Origin: Phycicoccus sp. CSK15P-2
GTDB taxonomy: Bacteria > Actinomycetota > Actinomycetes > Actinomycetales > Dermatophilaceae
Assembly (NCBI RefSeq): GCF_016888005.1
Contig: NZ_JAFDVE010000012.1
Span: 62,001-126,000, forward strand
DNA length: 64,000 nt
Direction of reading: 5' to 3'
A program made the translations under genes and the position numbers. This document shows positions 59,619 through 64,000 of this stretch, in pieces. How positions within the stretch are numbered: the first letter of the stretch is position 1; each line of letters starts with the position of its first letter. The notes beneath the pieces are model-generated. The model did no database searches and was not told the DNA's origin. It saw only the letters and a program-made list of their open reading frames with translations.

Positions 59619-62107
59619 GACGGATGCCCCTGCCCCGTCTCGTCGGACGCCGAGCTGTCCGCCCGCACGAGCAGCGCGACGGGCCGGTCGGCCAGGAGGT
59701 CGGCCAACGCGACACCGTCCGCGCCCGAGGCCACCGGGCGCGAGCCGAGGAGGTCGAGCCACCGGCCTTCGGGAACGGCCACCCGGGCCTCTCCGAAGCC
59801 ACCGGCCTGCGCGAGCCGACCGGCCCCCCGGGTGGCGACCGTGACGACCGCCGGGCCGGACGCGTCGCCGCGGGCGAACGCGAGCGCGTGCGGGCTGTCC
59901 GTCCCGAGCGGGAGGTAGCCCGCCTCGGGACCGACGAACCACTCCGGGTGCTCGCGCCGCAGCCGGAGGGCGAGCGCAGTGACCCGCATCTTGTCGTCGT
60001 CGAGATCGAAGCACGGCTCGTCGTCGAGCACGCGGTGGAGCCGCTCGGCACGGTCGGCCCAGTCGACGGGGCGACGGTTGTCGGGGTCGACCAGGGCGAG
60101 GAGGCCGATCTCGCATCCCTGGTAGACGTCCGGGACCCCCGGCATCGTCAGCTGGAGCAGCTTCTGCCCGAGGATGTTCGCCCGCACCGCCGGCTCGTGC
60201 GGCTCGGTCCAGGCGTCGAGGTGCTCGTGCACCGCGAGGTCGCGACCGACCGACCGGGCGAACGTGACGACCTCGTCCTCGTAGGCGGAGTCGCCGTCCA
60301 CCCATGCGGTGTGCACCTTGGCCTCGCGCACGGCCTTGAGCAGGTACTCCTCGAGCCGCGCGCCGGACACCGGCCAGGTCCCGACGAGCGTCTGCCACAC
60401 GAGGTACTCGGTGGGGCCGTCGACGCGCGCGGTGCGATAGGGGTCGGCGAGCTCACGCGCCCGGGCGAGCCAGCGCTCCCATCCGGGTGCGTCCTCGGCG
60501 AGCACCATGAGCCGGGCCCGGGTGTCCTCCGAGCGCTTCGCGTCGTGCGTCGTGAGCGTCGTCATCGACGTCGGCCACTCGCTCTGCTGGCGCGAGCACC
60601 ACGCGTGGAAGGCGTCGGCGTCGATCGACAGGTCCTCGGGGTGCCCGCCGACCTCGTTCGCCCCGGCGAGCCGGAACCAGCGGTAGAAGGCGGTGTCCTC
60701 GATGCCCTTGGCCATGACCGGGCCGCACGTCTGCTGGAAGCGGACCCGGAGCTCGTCCGCCACTCGGCCGGAGTCGACGACCGCCTCGGGGAGCTCACGG
60801 TCCAGGACGAGCCGGACGACGACCTCGAGCGCGTCGTGGTCGCTCGGGGCGAGGATGCCGCGCGCCCGCTCCGCGGCGGCGTCGACGACCTCGGCCTGCT
60901 CGGGGTCGACACCACGCCCCGGGACGACGTACGCCCGGTAGCGGTCCATCGAGACGAGCAGCGCCTCAAGGCCACGGCGCAGCGCCGCGGCGTCCTCGCC
61001 CGGTAGCACCCGGTGCGCCAGCCGCATGAGCCGGTCGACCTCGGCGGCCTGGACGTCGTCGACGACGAGCCGCTTGCTCTCGGTGACGACCGTGCCGAGG
61101 TCGGTCATCCCCGGGGCGACGTCCGCCCACAGCCGGTCGAGCGTCCCCGTGGCGTCCGGCGGGGTGAGCACCTGCTGGACCCGCAGCAGCGCGTCGTACC
61201 CGGTCGTGCCCGAGCAGCGCCACGACTCGGGCAGCCGCTCCTCGCCCTCGAGGATCTTCTCGACGACGACCCACGCGTCGCCCGTGGAGTCGGCGAGCCG
61301 CTCGAGGTAGCCGCCGGGGTCGGCGAGGCCGTCCGGGTGGTCGATGCGGAAGCCGTCGACCTCGCCGTGCCCGTGCAGGGCGAGCAGCAGCGCGTGCGTC
61401 GCCGTGAACACGACGGGGTCCTCGACCCGCACCGCGACGAGCGAGGTGACGTCGAAGAAGCGTCGGTAGTTGAGGGCGTCGCCCTCGCGCCAGCTGGACA
61501 GCCGGTACGCCTGGGCGTCGACGAGCTCGGGGAGCGGCAGCCCCTCGGTGCCGGGCGCCACGGGGAACTCGTGGTCGTAGTAGCGCAGCACGACGTCGGT
61601 GCCGCTCGGGCCGCCGTCCTCGGCGAGGGTCAGCTCGCCCCGCCCGAGCACCTGCTCGACGGTCCCGCCGAGCACCGGCATGAGGAGGCGGTCGTCCTCG
61701 GCGAGCCAGTCGACGTCGAACCAGCCCGCGTACGGCGAGCGGGCGCCCTCGCGCAGCAGGGACCAGAAGGGCGCGTTGAGGTGCTCGGGGGACGGCACCG
61801 CCATGTGGTTGGGGACGACGTCCACGACGATGCCGAGGCCGTGCTCGCGGCAGGCCTCGACCAGTCGTTCGAAGGCGCCGCGACCGCCGGCCTCGACGTT
61901 GATCCGGGTGTGGTCGAGGACGTCGTAGCCGTGCGTGGAGCCCGGGGCGGGCTGGAGCACCGGCGAGAGGTAGACGTGCGAGACGCCGAGGTCGGCGAGG
62001 TAGGGCACCTGCTCGGCCGCGGCGTCGAAGTCGAAGCCGCCGTGGATCTGCAGGCGGTAGGTGGCCGTCGGGACGACCCGGGCGGGGTCGGGGCGGTGGG
62101 TCTCCAT
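59615..62107 (-). CDS. treY: Malto-oligosyltrehalose synthase
   Basis: TreY converts the reducing-end alpha-1,4 bond of maltooligosaccharides into alpha,alpha-1,1, creating a trehalose terminus. The 830-aa protein starts VPTATYRLQIHGGFDFDAAA and has SHVYLSPVLQPAPGSTHGYD, VDVVPNHMA, GFRIDHPDGLADP (catalytic Asp), VVVEKILEGEERLP and the C-terminal GVPDVYQGCEIG segment that mark this GH13_26 group. The length is typical. The ATG at 62107 lies 5 bp after the stop of treX, so the three genes are one operon. Confidence 0.95.
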   Translation of the reverse strand: METHRPDPARVVPTATYRLQIHGGFDFDAAAEQVPYLADLGVSHVYLSPVLQPAPGSTHGYDVLDHTRINVEAGGRGAFERLVEACREHGLGIVVDVVPNHMAVPSPEHLNAPFWSLLREGARSPYAGWFDVDWLAEDDRLLMPVLGGTVEQVLGRGELTLAEDGGPSGTDVVLRYYDHEFPVAPGTEGLPLPELVDAQAYRLSSWREGDALNYRRFFDVTSLVAVRVEDPVVFTATHALLLALHGHGEVDGFRIDHPDGLADPGGYLERLADSTGDAWVVVEKILEGEERLPESWRCSGTTGYDALLRVQQVLTPPDATGTLDRLWADVAPGMTDLGTVVTESKRLVVDDVQAAEVDRLMRLAHRVLPGEDAAALRRGLEALLVSMDRYRAYVVPGRGVDPEQAEVVDAAAERARGILAPSDHDALEVVVRLVLDRELPEAVVDSGRVADELRVRFQQTCGPVMAKGIEDTAFYRWFRLAGANEVGGHPEDLSIDADAFHAWCSRQQSEWPTSMTTLTTHDAKRSEDTRARLMVLAEDAPGWERWLARARELADPYRTARVDGPTEYLVWQTLVGTWPVSGARLEEYLLKAVREAKVHTAWVDGDSAYEDEVVTFARSVGRDLAVHEHLDAWTEPHEPAVRANILGQKLLQLTMPGVPDVYQGCEIGLLALVDPDNRRPVDWADRAERLHRVLDDEPCFDLDDDKMRVTALALRLRREHPEWFVGPEAGYLPLGTDSPHALAFARGDASGPAVVTVATRGAGRLAQAGGFGEARVAVPEGRWLDLLGSRPVASGADGVALADLLADRPVALLVRADSSASDETGQGHPS

Positions 62108-62112
62108 CCTCG

Positions 62113-64000
<1,888 letters not shown>

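Overview
The window is a gene-dense, very GC-rich chromosomal segment from an actinobacterium, most likely a Micrococcales-type lineage; the family cannot be fixed from the sequence alone. The evidence is the many GTG starts and 4-bp stop/start overlaps, the tig/clpP1/clpP2/clpX block with a ClgR-type box, a type VII (ESX) secretion locus, an Rv2466c-like thioredoxin-fold protein, an actinobacterial RpiB and the treX-treY-treZ route. No transposase, integrase, rRNA or CRISPR array was seen.

Layout. 1-5.7 kb holds the late cobalamin pathway: a CobB-CobC fusion (cut by the left edge), cobA, cobS, cobU and cobD, each overlapping the next by 4 bp, with cobK convergent. 5.8-8.6 kb holds a degenerate-Nudix protein, a self-inhibited Fic protein with a large AT-rich inverted repeat just upstream, and a PlsC acyltransferase. 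8.6-22.6 kb is an ESX locus: eccC, two different eccD-type membrane genes, eccB, two different mycosin proteases, two WXG100 proteins carrying YxxxD/E motifs, a long WXG-type Pro/Gly-rich candidate substrate and one unknown helical protein. No eccE or eccA was seen. 22.7-26.2 kb holds valS and a stand-alone C39-like cysteine peptidase.

26.2-34.9 kb is the proteostasis block (clpX, clpP2, clpP1, tig). It is interrupted between clpP1 and tig by a divergent MFS/LacI pair sharing a doubled palindromic operator and by a secreted three-repeat protein, and between clpX and clpP2 by about 600 bp of repeat-rich DNA. 35.0-38.5 kb carries tRNA-Gly and tRNA-Pro genes and a four-gene run (DsbA-like, rpiB, SpoIIE-type phosphatase, trmB). 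38.6-42.5 kb is pepN-mscS-glbO. 43.0-48.1 kb contains an alpha-glucosidase/GDPD/MFS operon facing a small hypothetical/thioesterase pair. 48.1-57.7 kb holds a serine beta-lactamase-like hydrolase, a RecQ helicase fused to a phosphoribosyltransferase-like domain, an orphan substrate-binding lipoprotein, a DHA2-type exporter, a yczE/MocR divergent pair and a TesB thioesterase. 57.8 kb to the right edge is treX-treY-treZ, which makes trehalose from glycogen.

Recurring architecture: where transcription units end or converge, strong GC-rich hairpins often include the stop codon itself (clpX, lacI, recQ; at glbO the hairpin lies 55 bp past that stop and includes the stop of the convergent gene). 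The most unusual regions are the ESX locus with its duplicated EccD and mycosin, the Fic/palindrome island, the C39-like peptidase and the repeat-rich clpX-clpP2 gap.
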